Counted from the stretch's first letter, positions 1 to 9,326 are shown. The stretch: DNA of 64,000 nucleotides from Burkholderia sp. Bp9143 (GCF_003853645.1 NZ_QTPO01000025.1:1-64000), one strand, 5' to 3'. The notes: generated from the letters alone by a model not told the origin. Numbers and translations are program-made.

Positions 1-786
1 AACGGCCGCGAAGCATTCGTCGCGGGCGTGAACCCGAAGAAGGCCGGCGAAGATTTCGAAGGCATTCCGATCTACGCAAGCGTCAAGGAAGCGAAGGAAG
101 AAACCGGCGCGACCGTGTCGGTCATCTACGTTCCGCCGGCAGGCGCAGCTGCTGCGATCTGGGAAGCGGTCGAAGCCGATCTGGATCTCGCGATCTGCAT
201 CACGGAAGGCATCCCCGTCCGCGACATGATCGAAGTGAAGGACCGCATGCGCCGCGAAGGCCGCAAGACGCTGCTGCTCGGGCCGAACTGCCCGGGCACG
301 ATCACGCCGGACGAACTGAAGATCGGCATCATGCCGGGTCACATCCACCGCAAGGGCCGCATCGGTGTCGTGTCGCGTTCCGGCACGCTGACGTATGAAG
401 CGGTTGCTCAGCTGACCGCGCTTGGCCTCGGCCAGTCGTCGGCAGTCGGTATCGGTGGCGACCCGATCAACGGTCTGAAGCACATCGACGTGATGAAGAT
501 GTTCAACGACGATCCGGATACGGATGCGGTCGTGATGATCGGCGAAATCGGCGGTCCGGACGAAGCCAACGCCGCTCAGTGGATCAAGGACAACATGAAG
601 AAGCCGGTCGTCGGCTTCATCGCGGGTGTCACGGCGCCCCCGGGCAAGCGCATGGGCCACGCCGGCGCGCTGATCTCGGGCGGTGCGGATACGGCCGAAG
701 CGAAGCTGGAAATCATGGAAGCGTGCGGCATCACCGTCACGCGCAACCCGTCGGAAATGGGCCGTCTGCTGAAGAAGGCGCTGTAA
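1..786 (+). CDS. sucD: Succinyl-CoA ligase (ADP-forming) alpha subunit, 5'-truncated by window edge
   Basis: This subunit binds CoA and carries the phosphohistidine of succinyl-CoA synthetase, a TCA-cycle enzyme that makes ATP from succinyl-CoA. The reading frame is open from base 1, so the true start lies upstream of the window; about 261 residues are visible. The CoA-ligase core is clear: LLGPNCPG, the [16 protein letters not shown] stretch, and the [11 protein letters not shown] motif, whose His (codon 658-660) is the phosphorylated residue in this family. Its partner sucC is expected immediately upstream. A strong intrinsic terminator follows the stop codon, so this is the last gene of its operon. 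Family assignment is secure. Confidence 0.97.
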   Translation, partial: NGREAFVAGVNPKKAGEDFEGIPIYASVKEAKEETGATVSVIYVPPAGAAAAIWEAVEADLDLAICITEGIPVRDMIEVKDRMRREGRKTLLLGPNCPGTITPDELKIGIMPGHIHRKGRIGVVSRSGTLTYEAVAQLTALGLGQSSAVGIGGDPINGLKHIDVMKMFNDDPDTDAVVMIGEIGGPDEANAAQWIKDNMKKPVVGFIAGVTAPPGKRMGHAGALISGGADTAEAKLEIMEACGITVTRNPSEMGRLLKKAL

Positions 787-806
787 TTCCCGTCTGGTTC
801 GTCCTG

Positions 807-838
807 CAAAAAACGCCGGCTCTGCCGGCGTTTTTTGT
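807..838 (+). terminator. Intrinsic terminator after sucD
   Basis: An 8-bp perfect stem (ACGCCGGC / GCCGGCGT) with a short TCT loop is flanked by an A-run upstream and a T-run downstream. It sits about 25 bases past the sucD stop and could work in both directions. Confidence 0.9.
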
Positions 839-946
839 TATGCTCGCGCAATGAATTTGTAAGCCCCGGGCGTGCGCGATGCATGTGCCGGCGATGAACC
901 GGGTCGCCTGTCCGACAGCCGTTGCCCCGAACCTCCATATCCACTC

Positions 947-1651
947 ATGCTTGAATTCCTGACGTCGCTCCACTGGGGCGCGGTGTTTCAGATCGTCATC
1001 ATCGACATCCTGCTCGGTGGCGACAACGCGGTCGTGATCGCGCTCGCGTGCCGCAACCTGCCGGCCAACCAGCGGCTGCGCGGCGTCGTGTGGGGCACGG
1101 CCGGCGCGATCCTGCTGCGGGTCGCGCTGATCGCGTTCGCGGTCGTGTTGCTCGACGTGCCGTTCCTGAAGTTCGGCGGCGGCCTGCTGCTGCTCTGGAT
1201 CGGCATCAAGCTGATGGCGCCGGACGCCGATGCGCACGACAACGTGAAGCCGGCCGACCGGCTGTGGGACGCGGTGAAGACGATCGTGATCGCCGACGCC
1301 GTGATGAGCCTCGACAACGTGATCGCGATCGCCGGCGCGGCCGAGCAGGCCGATCCGTCGCATCGGCTGGCGCTGGTGATCTTCGGGCTCGTCGTCAGCG
1401 TGCCGATCATCGTATGGGGCAGCACGCTGGTGCTGAAGCTGCTCGACCGGTTCCCGATCGTCGTCGCGCTCGGCGCCGGGCTGCTGGGCTGGATCGCCGG
1501 CGGGCTGATGGTGCATGACCCGGTCGGCGACCGCTGGCCGGTGCTCGATACGTCGGCCGCGATCTACGGTGCGAGCATTGCCGGCGCGCTGTTCGTCGTC
1601 GCCGCCGGTTACGCGCTCCGGCGCCGCCGCGGCGTCCCGCACGCGCATTGA
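947..1651 (+). CDS. TerC family integral membrane protein
   Basis: This is a 234-residue inner-membrane protein of the TerC/YjbE type, a family linked to metal-ion (often manganese) export. It has about seven hydrophobic segments. The two family signatures are visible: GGDNAVVIALA near residue 25 and SLDNVIAIAG near residue 122, both with membrane-embedded acidic residues. The open frame extends upstream to 872, but the ATG at 947 begins directly before the first membrane segment (MLEFLTSLHWG), so I chose it. The gene is monocistronic between two terminators. The transported ion cannot be read from the sequence. Confidence 0.88.
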   Translation: MLEFLTSLHWGAVFQIVIIDILLGGDNAVVIALACRNLPANQRLRGVVWGTAGAILLRVALIAFAVVLLDVPFLKFGGGLLLLWIGIKLMAPDADAHDNVKPADRLWDAVKTIVIADAVMSLDNVIAIAGAAEQADPSHRLALVIFGLVVSVPIIVWGSTLVLKLLDRFPIVVALGAGLLGWIAGGLMVHDPVGDRWPVLDTSAAIYGASIAGALFVVAAGYALRRRRGVPHAH

Positions 1652-1702
1652 CGTTGGCCGTCCGGCCGACTGCCGGAGCCGCGGCCCGCTGGCTACGATC
1701 GA

Positions 1703-1734
1703 AACGCCTGCCTGATTCGGCAGGCGTTTTTTGT
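1703..1734 (+). terminator. Intrinsic terminator after the TerC gene
   Basis: The stem AACGCCTGCC / GGCAGGCGTT encloses a TGATTC loop and is followed by a T-run. It ends just before the pilin gene start, so the pilin promoter must overlap this region or transcription must read through. Confidence 0.88.
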
Positions 1735-1748
1735 TTCCGGAGCCAGTC

Positions 1749-2345
1749 ATGTTCGAAGCCTTTTCCGTTTCCCTGTTCCGTCGCCTCGCCGCCGATCTGC
1801 GGCGCGCGCGCCGGCCGGTGCCGCGCTGGCGGCCGGCCGGCTTCACGCTGATCGAGCTGATGATCGTGCTCGCGATCGTCGGCGTGATCGCGGCCTATGC
1901 GATTCCCGCGTACCAGGATTACCTCGCGCGGTCGCGCGTTGGCGAGGGGCTCGCGCTCGCGTCGTCCGCGCGGCTCGCGGTCGCCGACAACGCCGCGAGC
2001 GGCGCGGGCCTCGACGGCGGCTACAGCCCGCCGGCCGCCACCCGCAACGTCGAATCCGTCGTCATCGACGGCGACACGGGCCAGATCACGGTGGCGTTCA
2101 GCGCCCGCGTCGCCGCGGCCGGTGCGAATACGCTCGTCCTGGTGCCGTCCGCGCCGGACAAGGCCGACACGCCGACCGCGCGCGTTTCGCTGAAAAAGGG
2201 CGCGATGCAGGCCGGTGCGATCACGTGGGAGTGCTTTGCCGCCGGCAAGGCTGCGTCGTCGCTCCCGGCGCCGGGAGCGGGCCCGCTGCCGACGGAGGCG
2301 GCGACGTTGCCCGCGAAGTATGCGCCGGCGGAATGCCGCGCGTAG
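1749..2345 (+). CDS. Type IV pilin-like protein with a long prepilin leader
   Basis: This 198-residue protein carries a canonical class III prepilin signal: [20 protein letters not shown], with Gly31 at the PilD cleavage point, Phe+1 and Glu+5, followed by a 20-residue hydrophobic helix and the [14 protein letters not shown] continuation typical of PilA. The 30-residue leader before the Gly is Arg-rich and much longer than the usual 6-10 residues of type IVa pilins. The C-terminal half is small, Ala/Pro-rich and ends ...PAECRA, and it includes one internal Cys (WECFAAG), a possible disulfide pair. The ATG at 1749 follows a GGAG-type ribosome site. The next gene is a PglL-type O-glycosyltransferase, so this pilin is a likely glycosylation substrate. 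Whether it forms fibres or is a minor pilin is unknown. Confidence 0.85.
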   Translation: MFEAFSVSLFRRLAADLRRARRPVPRWRPAGFTLIELMIVLAIVGVIAAYAIPAYQDYLARSRVGEGLALASSARLAVADNAASGAGLDGGYSPPAATRNVESVVIDGDTGQITVAFSARVAAAGANTLVLVPSAPDKADTPTARVSLKKGAMQAGAITWECFAAGKAASSLPAPGAGPLPTEAATLPAKYAPAECRA

Positions 2346-2495
2346 TGTCGGGGGCATGCCGGTGCGTGCACGGCACGGCGCCCGCCGTGCCGGTGGGTCG
2401 CGCCGGTCCCGCCGCATCGGGTGACGGTGCGACGGGACCGCACAGAGCGGGGAAAGTTTTGTATAGTGCGCCGGTTGCTGACATCCGGTTCGCTC

Positions 2496-4274
2496 ATGCC
2501 TTCTACTTTTTCCCGTTCGTTGCCGCTCGTTGCGCTGGCTGTCGCCCTGATCGTGCCGTACTCGATCACGAATCACACGTATCCGATCCCGACCTTTTAT
2601 TCCGAGTTTGCCGCGCTGGTGCTGTATCTGCTGGTGGGGCTCTCCGTCGTCCTGCTCGCGCGCACGGGCCGCCCGGCCGAGCCCTTCGCCGCGCCGGCCG
2701 CGTTCGTCGCGCCGCTCGGGTTTGCGGCGGTGCTGATCGCGCAGGTCGCGCTGATGCCGCTGAAGGTGCCGTCGATGAACTGGCTGGCGGTCGGCTATCT
2801 GGCCGCCGCGCTGGTCGCGATGCAGGCCGGCTACACGCTCGCGCGCGAGGGGCTCGCCGAAGCCGCCGCGCGAATGATGGCCGGCGCGTTGATCCTTGGC
2901 GGGTTGCTCGCGGTCGCGAGCCAGATCGTGCAGTTGTTCCATCTCGAATCCGCAGTGTCGCCGTTCGTCGTGATGTACAACATCGCGGTCGATCGCCGTC
3001 CGTACGGCAACATGGCGCAGGCGAACCACCTGGCGACCTACATCGCGTTCGCGCTCGCGGGCGCGCTGTATCTGGCGCAGACGCGCCGGCTCGCGGCATG
3101 GGCGTGGCTTGTGTTGTCGATCGTGCTGTCCGTCGGGCTCGCGCTGACGGTGTCGCGCGGCCCGTGGCTGCAGGTCGCGGTGCTGGTCGTCGCTGGCTTC
3201 TGGATGGCATGGCTCGAGTCGCGTCGCGCGCCGGGCAACCGCCGCGCATGGCTGATGCCGGTCGCGCTCGCGGTGGCGTTCGTCGCCGTGAACGTCGCGG
3301 TGCGCTGGGCCAACTTGCACTTCCACTTGGGGCTCGCCGAGTCGGCGGCCGACCGGATGCGCGACGCGGGGCAGATCGCGCCGCGCCTCGCGCTGTGGAA
3401 GTACGGGCTCGCGATGTTCCGCGAGCATCCGCTGCTCGGCGTCGGCTGGGGCGAATTCCCGTCGCATCAGTTCGCGCTCGTGCGCACGCTCGGCGGTGTC
3501 GAGATCGCGAACAACTCGCACGATATCTTCATCGACCTGCTCGCGAAGTCCGGCCTCGTCGGCCTCGGCGTGCTCGTCATTGCGCTCGTGACGTGGTTCG
3601 TGCGCGTGGTGCGCGCGCCGCAGTCGAGCGCGCGTGTGTTCGGCCTCGCGCTGATCGGCATCCTGCTGATGCATGCGCTCGTCGAATATCCGCAGCAGTA
3701 CATGTTCTTCCTGCTGCCGGCGATGTTCGTGATCGGCTTGCTTGACGTGAAGCCGCTGCGCATCCTGCCGGGCCGCGCGGCATTCGGGTTGTTCGCGGTG
3801 CTGTCGGTCGGCGGCGTGCTGGCGGCGGTGCCCGTGCTGCGCGACTACCAGCGCGCGGAAGTGCTGTATTACGGCAGCGATCCGGCCGCGCAGTACCGCG
3901 ATGCGCCGTCGCTGCTGTTCGGCGCGTGGGGCGATTACGGGGCGGCGACGCTGCTGACGATTTCGCCGGACAACCTGCCGCTCAAGCTCGTCGCGCACGA
4001 GCGCGCGATCGCGCTGCTGCCCGGCGAGACGGTGCTGCGCCGCTATGCGGCGCTGCAGGCGCTGGCCGGCCGCGAAGCCGACGCGCTCGATACGGTCGCG
4101 CGCCTGCATGTGTTTGCAAAGGAATTGAAGGACTGGCCGCAGCAGCTCGCGTCGCTGTACAAGCTGTGCGACCAGCAGCCGGCGCTGAAGGCGTTCAAGG
4201 CCGCGGTCGTCGCGAAGTATGGGGAAGTGCCGGCCGACGCGGACGACGACGAATCGGACGACGATTCGGAGTGA
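2496..4274 (+). CDS. pglL: PglL-type protein O-oligosaccharyltransferase
   Basis: This is a 592-residue polytopic inner-membrane protein with about 11-13 hydrophobic segments and a Wzy_C/PglL core. It would transfer lipid-linked oligosaccharide to Ser/Thr of periplasmic and pilin proteins. The conserved periplasmic loop is visible as NNSHDIFIDLLAKSGLVGL, with the family His near residue 342, and another segment reads YGNMAQANHLATY, matching the PglL/Wzy signature region. The C-terminal 150 residues form a soluble tail ending in an acidic run (DADDDESDDDSE). The frame is open from 2421, but the ATG at 2496 immediately precedes the first membrane span. From memory, the general O-glycosylation enzyme of B. 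cenocepacia lies next to a pilin gene in this arrangement. O-antigen ligase is the alternative, less likely here. Confidence 0.85.
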   Translation: MPSTFSRSLPLVALAVALIVPYSITNHTYPIPTFYSEFAALVLYLLVGLSVVLLARTGRPAEPFAAPAAFVAPLGFAAVLIAQVALMPLKVPSMNWLAVGYLAAALVAMQAGYTLAREGLAEAAARMMAGALILGGLLAVASQIVQLFHLESAVSPFVVMYNIAVDRRPYGNMAQANHLATYIAFALAGALYLAQTRRLAAWAWLVLSIVLSVGLALTVSRGPWLQVAVLVVAGFWMAWLESRRAPGNRRAWLMPVALAVAFVAVNVAVRWANLHFHLGLAESAADRMRDAGQIAPRLALWKYGLAMFREHPLLGVGWGEFPSHQFALVRTLGGVEIANNSHDIFIDLLAKSGLVGLGVLVIALVTWFVRVVRAPQSSARVFGLALIGILLMHALVEYPQQYMFFLLPAMFVIGLLDVKPLRILPGRAAFGLFAVLSVGGVLAAVPVLRDYQRAEVLYYGSDPAAQYRDAPSLLFGAWGDYGAATLLTISPDNLPLKLVAHERAIALLPGETVLRRYAALQALAGREADALDTVARLHVFAKELKDWPQQLASLYKLCDQQPALKAFKAAVVAKYGEVPADADDDESDDDSE

Positions 4275-4489
4275 CGCCGCACGGCGCCGGGCGGGGAATC
4301 CCGGCGCTGGCCGGATTGCTGTGAGGCAGAGGGGCCGTGGCGGGTTGGGACGGTGCGGCGATTGCTTCCCGCGGGGAATGGATGCCTGCCGAATCCGGCG
4401 CGATTCGCGTCAACCATTGTCAAATCGCCGCCATGCGTGAGGCGGCGCGTGCACAATGCACGAACAGTACTGAAGAACGATATTCGACC

Positions 4490-4840
4490 ATGGCCCATCG
4501 CTCGACCATCCTGATCCTGCCTGCCGTCGCCGTGCTGTTTTCCGGCTGCGCGATGCTGTCGTCGTCGCAGGAAAGCAAGCTGACCTGCCACATTCCGCGT
4601 GCCGTCTATCCGGATGGCGCGAAGCCGCTCACGCGTCCCGTCACCGTGCTCGTGCGCGCGTTGATGACGACCTCCGGCGAAGCGCAGAACGTCACCGTGA
4701 CGACGAGCAGCCGCAACGCGGCGGCCGACCGCGCGGCCGTCGATGCGATGACGCATGCGACCTGCGCGCAGACCGGCGCCACCGCGAATCCGTTCCTGCT
4801 CACGCAGCCATTCGTGTTCGAGCCGCGACGCGGCGACTGA
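4490..4840 (+). CDS. Small lipoprotein with TonB C-terminal-like domain
   Basis: This 116-residue protein has a short signal sequence ending in a lipobox (LFSGC, Cys19), so it should be an anchored lipoprotein. The rest resembles the TonB C-terminal fold: a YPDGAK segment, then RPVTVLVRALMTTSGEAQNVTV, then SSRNAAADRAAVDAM, matching the usual yP..a..g, v.v.v...G, SSg...LDraA pattern. Two Cys residues (TCHIP and ATCAQ) may pair. The upstream open frame from 4337 lacks a signal, so the ATG at 4490 is preferred. There are no clear functional partners in the neighbourhood. Function is unknown. Confidence 0.72.
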   Translation: MAHRSTILILPAVAVLFSGCAMLSSSQESKLTCHIPRAVYPDGAKPLTRPVTVLVRALMTTSGEAQNVTVTTSSRNAAADRAAVDAMTHATCAQTGATANPFLLTQPFVFEPRRGD

Positions 4841-4852
4841 CGGGCGGCCGGC

Positions 4853-4878
4853 GCGGCCGGTCATGCCGGCCGCTTTCC
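4853..4878 (+). terminator. Probable terminator between convergent genes
   Basis: The perfect 8-bp stem GCGGCCGG / CCGGCCGC with a TCATG loop is followed by TTTCC. It lies between the lipoprotein gene and the convergent exported-protein gene. The T-run is weak, so function is likely but not certain. Confidence 0.5.
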
Positions 4879-4927
4879 GTCGTTTCCTCTCCGGCGCTGC
4901 CGTGCCGCTGCGGCGTGCGGCCGAGGT

Positions 4928-6133
4928 TCAGTGCTGCGGCATCAGATTCGGGCCGTGGCACGCCGGCTCGGCCGCCTTGCGCAGCCCGAGCATCGTGAAC
5001 CCGTTGCGCTCCTGGCGGATCAGCGCGTAGCGCCGCGCCGCCGTGTTGCCATCCTTGCCGGTCAGATCCAGTTCGACCTGGAAGCGATCCTTGCCGTCCG
5101 AGCAGCCGCGTACCGGACCGTACGCGAACCCGATGTCGGGCGCCTTGCTTTCCGCGTTGAACGCCTGCCGGGCTTTCAGCGCTGCGGCAGCGGCCGCAGG
5201 TTCGCTCCATTCGCGCGCGGGCGCGTCGCCCACCTTCAACCATTCGTCGACGAAATCGCGACCGTTGGCTGCCACCGGCTGCACGCGTTGCACGGTGTCG
5301 CCGTCGACGCGATAGCGGAAGATGCCCGGTCGTGTCATCACGTCGCTGTCGAGCGAGCCGACCGTCGTGCGCAGCTCGAAACCGTCGGGGCGCACCTTGA
5401 AGCGGATCGCATCGTCGTCGATCACGTAGCCGTGCTCCGTGTGGAACAGTGTGCGTTGCGCGGCCGTGCCGTTTGCCGGTGCGATCACGTCGGCACCGAA
5501 CCGGCTCCAGTGCGACGAGCACCACGGCGTACCGTGGACGACCGCCACCTGGCCGCCGGGCAACGCGCCGAACCAGAAGCCGCCGCCGTACGCCCCGCCG
5601 ATGTCCTTGTAGTCGTCGGCTTGCCAGCGCAGCACGCGCCGCCAGCCGCCGTTTTCCCATGCGTAGGCCGTGAGCAGGTTGTCGTCGCCGCACGCGATGT
5701 CGAAGCCGGCGCGCACGAAGAGGAGCGGGCGGGACGTGCCGTCGCGTTCGACGTCGACGTCCGGGTTGCGGCCGAACGCCGATTCGCCGGTTTTCGGCTG
5801 GGCGGGTTGGGCGGGTACGCCGAGCGTCGCGGCAAGTGCGCGTTTCAGCGCGGCCGGTTCAACGTGTTCGTCGCTGCACGCGAGCCGCGCGTCGATCGCG
5901 CCGACGAGCGCTTGCTTGTATGCGCGGATTGCATCGCGCAAAGGCGGGGATACATCAACAGTGCCACCGCCGTCGCCTTGCGGGTTGCGGACTTGCTGTA
6001 CGCGGTGTTGCGCGTCGAGCGCCGCGCGCGCGGCGGAGTCGGCTGCAGGGCAGGGGCTCGCGGCGAAGCTTGCGGCCGGCAGCGTGAACAGTGCGCACAG
6101 AATCGGCGCGGCGTACTTCAGCGTCTTCTTCAT
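4928..6133 (-). CDS. Exported protein of unknown function
   Basis: This 401-residue protein has a clear Sec signal peptide (MKKTLKYAAPILCALFTLPAASFAAS), so it is periplasmic or outer-membrane associated. I do not recognise a family. The central and C-terminal parts are rich in aromatic and Asp/Gly patches (for example CGDDNLLTAYAWENGGW and GGAYGGGFWFGALPGGQ) that look like a beta-rich fold. Cysteines occur in the N-terminal region, mid-region and near the C-terminus (GCSDGKDRF, EPACHGPNL), consistent with disulfides. The start codon follows an AAGAAGA-type purine stretch. It lies downstream of moaC on the same strand with about 90 bases between them, but no functional link is evident. Confidence 0.75.
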   Translation of the reverse strand: MKKTLKYAAPILCALFTLPAASFAASPCPAADSAARAALDAQHRVQQVRNPQGDGGGTVDVSPPLRDAIRAYKQALVGAIDARLACSDEHVEPAALKRALAATLGVPAQPAQPKTGESAFGRNPDVDVERDGTSRPLLFVRAGFDIACGDDNLLTAYAWENGGWRRVLRWQADDYKDIGGAYGGGFWFGALPGGQVAVVHGTPWCSSHWSRFGADVIAPANGTAAQRTLFHTEHGYVIDDDAIRFKVRPDGFELRTTVGSLDSDVMTRPGIFRYRVDGDTVQRVQPVAANGRDFVDEWLKVGDAPAREWSEPAAAAAALKARQAFNAESKAPDIGFAYGPVRGCSDGKDRFQVELDLTGKDGNTAARRYALIRQERNGFTMLGLRKAAEPACHGPNLMPQH

Positions 6134-6170
6134 CGATAACTTGTTCTTCTGATTTTCTACTGTTCGAAAC

Positions 6171-6200
6171 GGGGAATCGTTACGGCCGACGATTCACCCC
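6171..6200. repeat. Inverted repeat between moaC and the exported-protein gene
   Basis: GGGGAATCGT and ACGATTCACCCC pair around an 8-base loop, with two unpaired bases. It lies in the short gap between two leftward genes. It has no clear T-run, so I list it as a hairpin and possible weak terminator for moaC. Confidence 0.4.
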
Positions 6201-6224
6201 GAACTGCCCCGGGACAGGCGTGCT

Positions 6225-6713
6225 TCAGCGCGCTGCGTCCTCCGCCTTCCAGTCCCCCGATTTCCCGCCGCGCTTCTCGCGCACGCTCACGTCGGTGATC
6301 ACCATCCCCCGATCGACCGCCTTGCACATGTCGTACACGGTCAGCAGTCCGACCTGCACCGCCGTCAGCGCTTCCATCTCGACGCCGGTCCGCCCGAACG
6401 TCTCGACCTGGGCGGCGCAGTGCACGCCCGGCAGTGTGTCGTCGAGTTCGAAGTCGACGGCCACGCGCGTCAGCGCGAGCGGGTGACACAGAGGAATCAG
6501 GTCGGCCGTGCGCTTCGCACCCTGGATCGCGGCAATACGTGCGACACCGAGCACGTCTCCTTTCTTCGCCTTGCCGTCGCGGATCAGCGCGAACGTCGCA
6601 GGCAGCATCCGGATCGTGCCGCGCGCGATCGCGATGCGTTGCGTTTCCTGCTTGCCGCCGACGTCGACCATGTGCGCGTGGCCCGCGGCGTCGAAATGGG
6701 TAAGTCCTGACAT
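6225..6713 (-). CDS. moaC: Cyclic pyranopterin monophosphate synthase
   Basis: MoaC converts the MoaA product (3',8-cyclo-GTP) to cyclic pyranopterin monophosphate in molybdenum cofactor biosynthesis in the cytoplasm. The 162-residue length is normal. Family motifs are present: [11 protein letters not shown] (His/Pro loop), [20 protein letters not shown], and KAVDRGMVI followed by REKRGGKSG near the C-terminus. The frame extends upstream to 6818, but the ATG at 6713 ([17 protein letters not shown]) is the family-like start and has GGAG about 6 bases upstream. No other moa genes are adjacent. Divergent from the M48 protease gene. Confidence 0.95.
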   Translation of the reverse strand: MSGLTHFDAAGHAHMVDVGGKQETQRIAIARGTIRMLPATFALIRDGKAKKGDVLGVARIAAIQGAKRTADLIPLCHPLALTRVAVDFELDDTLPGVHCAAQVETFGRTGVEMEALTAVQVGLLTVYDMCKAVDRGMVITDVSVREKRGGKSGDWKAEDAAR

Positions 6714-6911
6714 GTCTTGCTCCAGTGGAACGGAGGGCGCGCGCGAGCACGTTCCTCGATCCTGCTTCACGATCGGCCGGGGCGATGAAGCCGGTATTCG
6801 CTTCCCGATCCGATGCAACGTTTCAACGGGCGCCTATCATAGCAGTGGCATTCGCGACGCCAAGCGCGCAGACGGCGCATCCGCCGCACCGAACAGTCGC
6901 GATCGCGACGG

Positions 6912-6917
6912 TACAAT
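6912..6917 (+). promoter_or_regulatory. Candidate -10 element for the M48 protease gene
   Basis: TACAAT lies 70 bases upstream of the chosen protease start, in the divergent moaC/protease gap. I could not find a convincing -35 partner, so this is a weak call. Confidence 0.3.
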
Positions 6918-6987
6918 GATCACAATCTTCAGACCAAACGCCGCGATGCGCGCCGCGTGCGCGGGACGGCGTCGCTTTCAGCTTGCC

Positions 6988-8682
6988 ATGCGTGTCAAAC
7001 AGTTGCTTGCCGTGTTGCTGTCGGCGGCGCTCGTACAGTCGCCGAGCGGCTATGCACAGAGCGCGTCCGCGCTGCCGCTCGAGCCTGCGGCCGGCGTCTC
7101 GCCGCCGATTTCCACGGTGCCGTCCGGCATCGCGACCGGCGTATTCGGCACCTACGGCGGCGCGGAAAGCCGGTTCTCCGGCACGGATGGCGCGTCCGCA
7201 CCTGTCGCGAACTTGCGCGCACCGCTTCGTGCGCTGGAACTGCCCGACCTCGGCGACGGCTCCGGCGGTTCGCTGACGCCGCGGGCCGAGCGCCGTCTCG
7301 GCGAGCGCGTGATGCGCGAGGTGCGGCGCGACCCGGACTATCTGGACGACTGGCTCGTGCGCGACTACCTGAACGCGATGGCGGCACGGCTCGCTGCCGC
7401 GGCCGCCGCGCGCTACATCGGTGGCTACACGCCGGACTTCGACCTGTTCCCGGTGCGCGACCCGCAGATCAACGCATTTTCGATGCCGGGCGGCTTCATC
7501 GGGATCAACAGCGGGCTGGTCGTCACGACGCAGACGGAATCCGAACTCGCGTCGGTGGTCGGCCACGAGATGGGGCACGTGCTGCAGCGGCACATCGCGC
7601 GAATGATCGGCGCGAACGAAAAGACCGGTTACACCGCACTCGCGACGATGCTGCTCGGCGTGCTGGCGGGCGTGCTCGCGCGCAGCGGCGATCTCGGCAG
7701 CGCGATCGCGATGGGCGGGCAGGCCTATGCGGTCGACAACCAGCTGCGCTTCTCGCGGTCGGCGGAGCGCGAGGCCGATCGCGTCGGGTTCCAGTTGCTC
7801 GCGGGCGCCGGCTACGACCCGTACGGAATGCCGGGCTTCTTCGAACGGCTCGAGCGGGCGTCGATGGGCGACGCGGGCGTGCCGGCCTATGCGCGCACGC
7901 ACCCGCTGACGGGCGAGCGGATCGCCGACATGGAGGATCGCGCGCGCCGCGCGCCGTACCGGCAGCCGCGCCAATCGGCCGAATACGGCTTCGTGCGCGC
8001 GCGGCTGCGCATTCTGCAGAACCGCGCACCGAACGACATCGCGGCCGAGGCGCGCCGGATGCAGCTCGAGATCGACGATCGCACGACGCCGAACGTCGCC
8101 GCGAACGAGTACGGGATCGCGCTCGCGAACATGCTGCTCGGCCAGTACGACGCGGCCGACAGGGCGCTCGCGTCGGCGCACGCTGCGTTCGACGTGCGCG
8201 AGCGGCGCGCGGACGATCCCGCGGCGAGTTCGCCGAGCCTCGACGTGCTCGCCGCGGACATCGCCCGCCGCGCGGGCCGGACCGACGACGCGGTGCGGCT
8301 CGCGGCGCTCGCGCAGCGGCGCTGGCCGGCGTCGCACGCGGCGATCGTCGCGCACCTGCAGGCACTGATCGCCGCGCGCCGCTTCGCCGAGGCGCAGGCG
8401 CTTGCGCGCACGCAGGCGCAAGCGGACCCCGAGCAGCCGGACTGGTGGGATTACCTCGCGAAGGCGAGCGACGGCAAGGGCGACGTACTCGCGCGGCGCC
8501 GTGCGCTCGCGGAGAAGCTGGCGCTCGACGGCGCATGGCCGTCGGCGATTCGCCAGTTGAAGGAGGCGCGCGACGCGAAGGACGTGTCGTTCTACGACCA
8601 GTCGATCATCGGCGCGCGGCTGCTGGAATTCGAGGCGCGCTACAAGGAAGAGCGCGAGGACGAGAAGAACGGCCGCGGATAA
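6988..8682 (+). CDS. BepA-like M48 family periplasmic metalloprotease with TPR tail
   Basis: This 564-residue protein has an N-terminal signal peptide (MRVKQLLAVLLSAALVQSPSGYAQS) and a peptidase M48 domain. The zinc site is HEMGH at residues 193-197, with the third ligand in READRVGF (Glu262). The stretch between has a hydrophobic helix pair (MLLGVLAGVLARSGDLGSAIAMGG), as in BepA/YfgC. The C-terminal 200 residues are Ala/Arg-rich helical repeats consistent with TPRs. BepA assists or degrades outer-membrane beta-barrel assembly intermediates, and that role is inferred. The frame is open from 6508; ATGs at 6916 and 6946 are alternatives, but only the 6988 start puts the signal peptide at the terminus. 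Confidence 0.88.
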   Translation: MRVKQLLAVLLSAALVQSPSGYAQSASALPLEPAAGVSPPISTVPSGIATGVFGTYGGAESRFSGTDGASAPVANLRAPLRALELPDLGDGSGGSLTPRAERRLGERVMREVRRDPDYLDDWLVRDYLNAMAARLAAAAAARYIGGYTPDFDLFPVRDPQINAFSMPGGFIGINSGLVVTTQTESELASVVGHEMGHVLQRHIARMIGANEKTGYTALATMLLGVLAGVLARSGDLGSAIAMGGQAYAVDNQLRFSRSAEREADRVGFQLLAGAGYDPYGMPGFFERLERASMGDAGVPAYARTHPLTGERIADMEDRARRAPYRQPRQSAEYGFVRARLRILQNRAPNDIAAEARRMQLEIDDRTTPNVAANEYGIALANMLLGQYDAADRALASAHAAFDVRERRADDPAASSPSLDVLAADIARRAGRTDDAVRLAALAQRRWPASHAAIVAHLQALIAARRFAEAQALARTQAQADPEQPDWWDYLAKASDGKGDVLARRRALAEKLALDGAWPSAIRQLKEARDAKDVSFYDQSIIGARLLEFEARYKEEREDEKNGRG

Positions 8683-8714
8683 TCGCCGTCAGGGGGCAGG
8701 GCAGCGGTTGCGCG

Positions 8715-9326
8715 TCAGCCTTCGGCGCTGCCGCTACCATCGTCCGGTGCGTCCGATGGTCTGCGCGCCCGCCGCGCGGGACTCGCGACGAAGCCGAACG
8801 TCGCCGGCACGTCGGCACAGGCGAGCGTGCCGAGCGGCAGCGTGCGCCCGTCGCGCCAGCGGAGCACGGGCGGCGTCGCGTCGAAGTCCGCGTGATCGGC
8901 GAACAGGCCGAGGTCGTGGTCGTGCAGCGCCGCGATGCGCGGCGGCGTGCCGGCCGCGCGAAACAGCACGCCGCCCGCATCGTCGAGCCACGCGGCGTCC
9001 GGTTCGAACGGCGCGCCGGTCTGGTCGGCCAGCGTGAGCTGCCCGTCGCGTTCGGCCAGGCGCACGACCCACGGCGTATAGGCGAGCTCGACGTACACGC
9101 GCTGCGGTCCGTTCTGGAAGAACCACTGGCCGTGCACGTCGCATTCGTAGTTGCGTCCGATGAACGCGTTCAGCGCCGCATGTCGGACCGGCGAGCCGAG
9201 CTCTCCGGCGGCCTGCGCGGCGTCGTCGCGCAGCCGCCACTCGCCGCGCCGGTCGAGCAGCAGCCAGCCGGTGCAGTGCGGCACGTTCGGCCACTTGGCG
9301 AGGGCCTGCCTGACGATGTCATCCAT
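8715..9326 (-). CDS. Conserved hypothetical protein paired with a YheT-type hydrolase
   Basis: This 203-residue soluble protein has no signal peptide and no domain I can name with confidence. It is aromatic-rich in the middle (CDVHGQWFFQNGPQRVYVELAY) and has an acidic, His-containing loop (ALHDHDLGLFADHADFD). The start codon overlaps the end of the upstream alpha/beta-hydrolase gene by 8 bases, so the two are translationally coupled and probably act together. The codon pattern matches its neighbours. No function is assigned. Confidence 0.75.
   Translation of the reverse strand: MDDIVRQALAKWPNVPHCTGWLLLDRRGEWRLRDDAAQAAGELGSPVRHAALNAFIGRNYECDVHGQWFFQNGPQRVYVELAYTPWVVRLAERDGQLTLADQTGAPFEPDAAWLDDAGGVLFRAAGTPPRIAALHDHDLGLFADHADFDATPPVLRWRDGRTLPLGTLACADVPATFGFVASPARRARRPSDAPDDGSGSAEG

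Noticed and set aside
1407..4109. A 900-codon open frame on the minus strand opposite pilA and pglL
   Set aside because: It is Arg/His/Gln-rich with no domain and mirrors the G+C bias of the real genes on the other strand; similar mirror frames occur opposite most genes here.
6508..6987. N-terminal extension of the M48 protease overlapping moaC
   Set aside because: It reads moaC in antisense and would bury the signal peptide in the middle of the protein.
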